A stretch of DNA of 15,371 nucleotides from Bacillota bacterium (GTDB taxonomy: Bacteria; Bacillota; Sulfobacillia; RBS10-35; JAJYVM01), in assembly GCA_021792015.1 (NCBI GenBank), contig JAJYVM010000040.1, positions 1 through 15,371 of the forward strand, given 5' to 3'. Below the pieces are notes generated by a model that had not been told where the DNA came from, did not search any database, and was given only the letters and a program-made list of their open reading frames with translations. Of the stretch, positions 14,058 to 15,371 are shown piece by piece. How positions within the stretch are numbered: position 1 is the first letter of the stretch; each line of letters starts with the position of its first letter. The position numbers and the translations under genes are program-made.

Positions 14058-14063
14058 AGTATG
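14058..14063 (-). promoter_or_regulatory. Putative -10 element of a leaderless promoter for the GH18 gene
   Basis: CATACT on the minus strand is separated by seven bases (ACCCCCC) from ATG 14050 and matches four of six -10 consensus bases. The run of C before the ATG cannot serve as a Shine-Dalgarno. The layout copies that seen before the cyclophilin gene. Confidence 0.35.
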
Positions 14064-14078
14064 CGGTCCCGGCGGCCG

Positions 14079-14116
14079 GCCGATTTGCGGGAGCGCCCGC
14101 GCCCGCGAAAATCGGC
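14079..14116. promoter_or_regulatory. Operator-like inverted repeat between divergent GH18 and thiolase genes
   Basis: GCCGATTT (14079-14086) and AAATCGGC (14109-14116) are perfect inverted arms with centres 30 bp apart. Inside them GCGGG and CCCGC extend the symmetry with a two-base offset. The left arm falls where the -35 of the GH18 promoter would be. The right arm lies just upstream of TACAGT (14130-14135), a possible -10 for the thiolase. A shared repressor or activator site is a reasonable inference; a hairpin without regulatory role is possible. Confidence 0.4.
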
Positions 14117-14193
14117 GGGTGCGAAGCGCTACAGTGAAGGGGCGGGCCCTCGTTGCCCGCGACCTCGACACGATGCATGCGGAGGCGTTCACA

Positions 14194-15371
14194 GTGCGAG
14201 AGGACGACGTGGTGGTGGTGGCCGGGGCGCGCACGCCCTTCGGCCGGTTTCTTGGGTCGCTGGCCCCGCTGCCGGCGACCGAGCTCGGCGGGCGGGCGAT
14301 CGCGGAGGCGGTGCGGCGCGCCGGCGTCCCCGGCGCCGAGGTCGACTATGCGTTCATGGGCATGGTGGTGCAGGCGGGCGCCGGCCAGATTCCGTCGCGG
14401 CAGGCGAGCATCGCCGCCGGCCTGCCGGTCACCGTCCCTTCGGACACCATCAACAAGGTCTGCGCCTCGGGGCTGCGCGCGGCCAACCTGGCCACCCTCT
14501 TCCTGCGCCAGGGGGAGGGCCGCGTGGCCGTGGCCGGCGGCATGGAAAGCATGTCGAATGCCCCCTTCCTGCTGTCAGCCGATGCGCGCCGCGGCCTGAA
14601 GATGGGCGACCGCGCCCTGGTCGACGCCGTGGTGTACGACGGGCTGACATGCGCCTTCGGCCATTGCCACATGGGGGTCTACGGCAGCGAGGTGGCGCGG
14701 GAGTTCGCCATCGAGCGCGCGGCCCAGGACGAGTGGGCCCTGCGCAGCCACCGGCGCGCGGCGGCCGCGACGGAGGCGGGCCGCTTCGCCGAGGAGATCG
14801 TGCCCGTGGAAGTCACGCAGCGGCGGAACGAAACCCCGCAGGTGGTCACTGCCGATGAATCGATCCGCCGCGACACCTCTCTGGAGCGCCTGGCGGCGCT
14901 CCCACCGGCCTTTGCAGCCGACGGGACGGTGACGGCGGGGAACGCCCCGGGGCTGTCCGACGGCGCGGCCGCCATGGTGCTGATGACGGCCGCTGAGGCC
15001 CGGCGGCGCGGGGCGACCGTGCTTGGCCGCATCGTGGCGTTCGGGTCGGCCTCCGCCGAGCCGCGCTACCTGCACACGGTGCCGTGGCTGGCCGCGGAGC
15101 GGGCCCTGCAGCGCGCGGGCCTCGCCAAGGACGACGTGGCGCTTTGGGAGATCAATGAGGCCTTTGCCGCGGTCACGCTGACCTCGGTGAAGCTGGGCGG
15201 GATCGACCCCGAGCGCGTGAACGTGAACGGGGGCGCCGTCGCGCTCGGCCACCCGGTCGGCGCCAGCGGCGCGCGGCTGCTGCTGACCCTGCTCTATGAG
15301 CTGCGGCGGCGGGGCGGCGGCTGCGGTGTGGCCTCGCTGTGCTCAGGCGGCGGCCAGGGCGAGGCGACGGT
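14194..15371 (+). CDS. Acetyl-CoA acetyltransferase (thiolase), 3' end cut by the window
   Basis: A thiolase of which 392 codons are visible; the family is about 390-400 residues, so only the last few are missing. GTG 14194 follows GGAGG with eight bases of spacing. The in-frame ATG 14173 is an alternative lacking a ribosome site. Catalytic residues are all visible: nucleophile Cys90 in NKVCASGLRA, His353 in GHPVGASGAR and Cys383 in LCSGGGQG. GGMESMSNAPF and WEINEAFAAV are family hallmarks. The reaction is reversible condensation of two acetyl-CoA to acetoacetyl-CoA, or thiolysis of 3-ketoacyl-CoA. A biosynthetic or degradative role cannot be told from sequence alone. The HMGIT-type motif of PHB thiolases reads HMGVY here. 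Confidence 0.93.
   Translation, partial: MREDDVVVVAGARTPFGRFLGSLAPLPATELGGRAIAEAVRRAGVPGAEVDYAFMGMVVQAGAGQIPSRQASIAAGLPVTVPSDTINKVCASGLRAANLATLFLRQGEGRVAVAGGMESMSNAPFLLSADARRGLKMGDRALVDAVVYDGLTCAFGHCHMGVYGSEVAREFAIERAAQDEWALRSHRRAAAATEAGRFAEEIVPVEVTQRRNETPQVVTADESIRRDTSLERLAALPPAFAADGTVTAGNAPGLSDGAAAMVLMTAAEARRRGATVLGRIVAFGSASAEPRYLHTVPWLAAERALQRAGLAKDDVALWEINEAFAAVTLTSVKLGGIDPERVNVNGGAVALGHPVGASGARLLLTLLYELRRRGGGCGVASLCSGGGQGEAT

Overview
The window is very GC-rich (roughly 70% by eye), uses GTG and TTG starts freely and is densely packed with genes. It looks like a high-GC, deep-branching Firmicutes lineage (Symbiobacterium/Thermaerobacter/Limnochordia-like). This placement is inferred from gene content: a GlmL-type ASKHA protein followed by a barrel/KOW protein, an HD-GYP protein and a YdhD/SleL-like family 18 glycosidase. 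No rRNA or other marker gene is present to confirm it.

Layout. (1) 1-2257, minus strand: an S9 prolyl-oligopeptidase-type serine peptidase, followed by a small frame running off the left edge. That frame begins like a GNAT acetyltransferase and continues, in frame, as an enoyl-CoA hydratase. (2) 2258-2477: divergent intergenic region holding four tandem 34-bp repeats and a leaderless-looking promoter. (3) 2478-11365, plus strand: a secreted cyclophilin lipoprotein, then a close-packed run of seven genes. These are a gamma-glutamyltransferase-family Ntn hydrolase with altered substrate residues, an FtsX/MacB-type ABC unit (permease, ATPase, short permease), a GlmL/MutL-like ATPase, a lysine-free protein with several barrel-like segments and a KOW-like motif, and a small protein with about four membrane segments. 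(4) 11366-11763: 398 bp with several hairpins and no convincing gene. (5) 11764-12873: HD-GYP protein, convergent with (6) 12899-14050: a membrane-anchored GH18 protein. The two stop codons lie in the arms of one inverted repeat. (7) 14051-14193: divergent promoter region with an operator-like inverted repeat. (8) 14194 to the right edge: acetyl-CoA acetyltransferase, almost complete.

The strongest candidate for an undescribed system is the run 4893-11365. A GlmL-family protein, normally associated with B12-dependent amino-acid mutases, has no mutase gene here. It is instead packed with an ABC exporter-like unit, a multi-barrel/KOW protein and a small membrane protein. These genes overlap or are closely spaced, which suggests co-expression, and perhaps an envelope-associated machine rather than a mutase reactivase. 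The biochemical role is not known and is not asserted.
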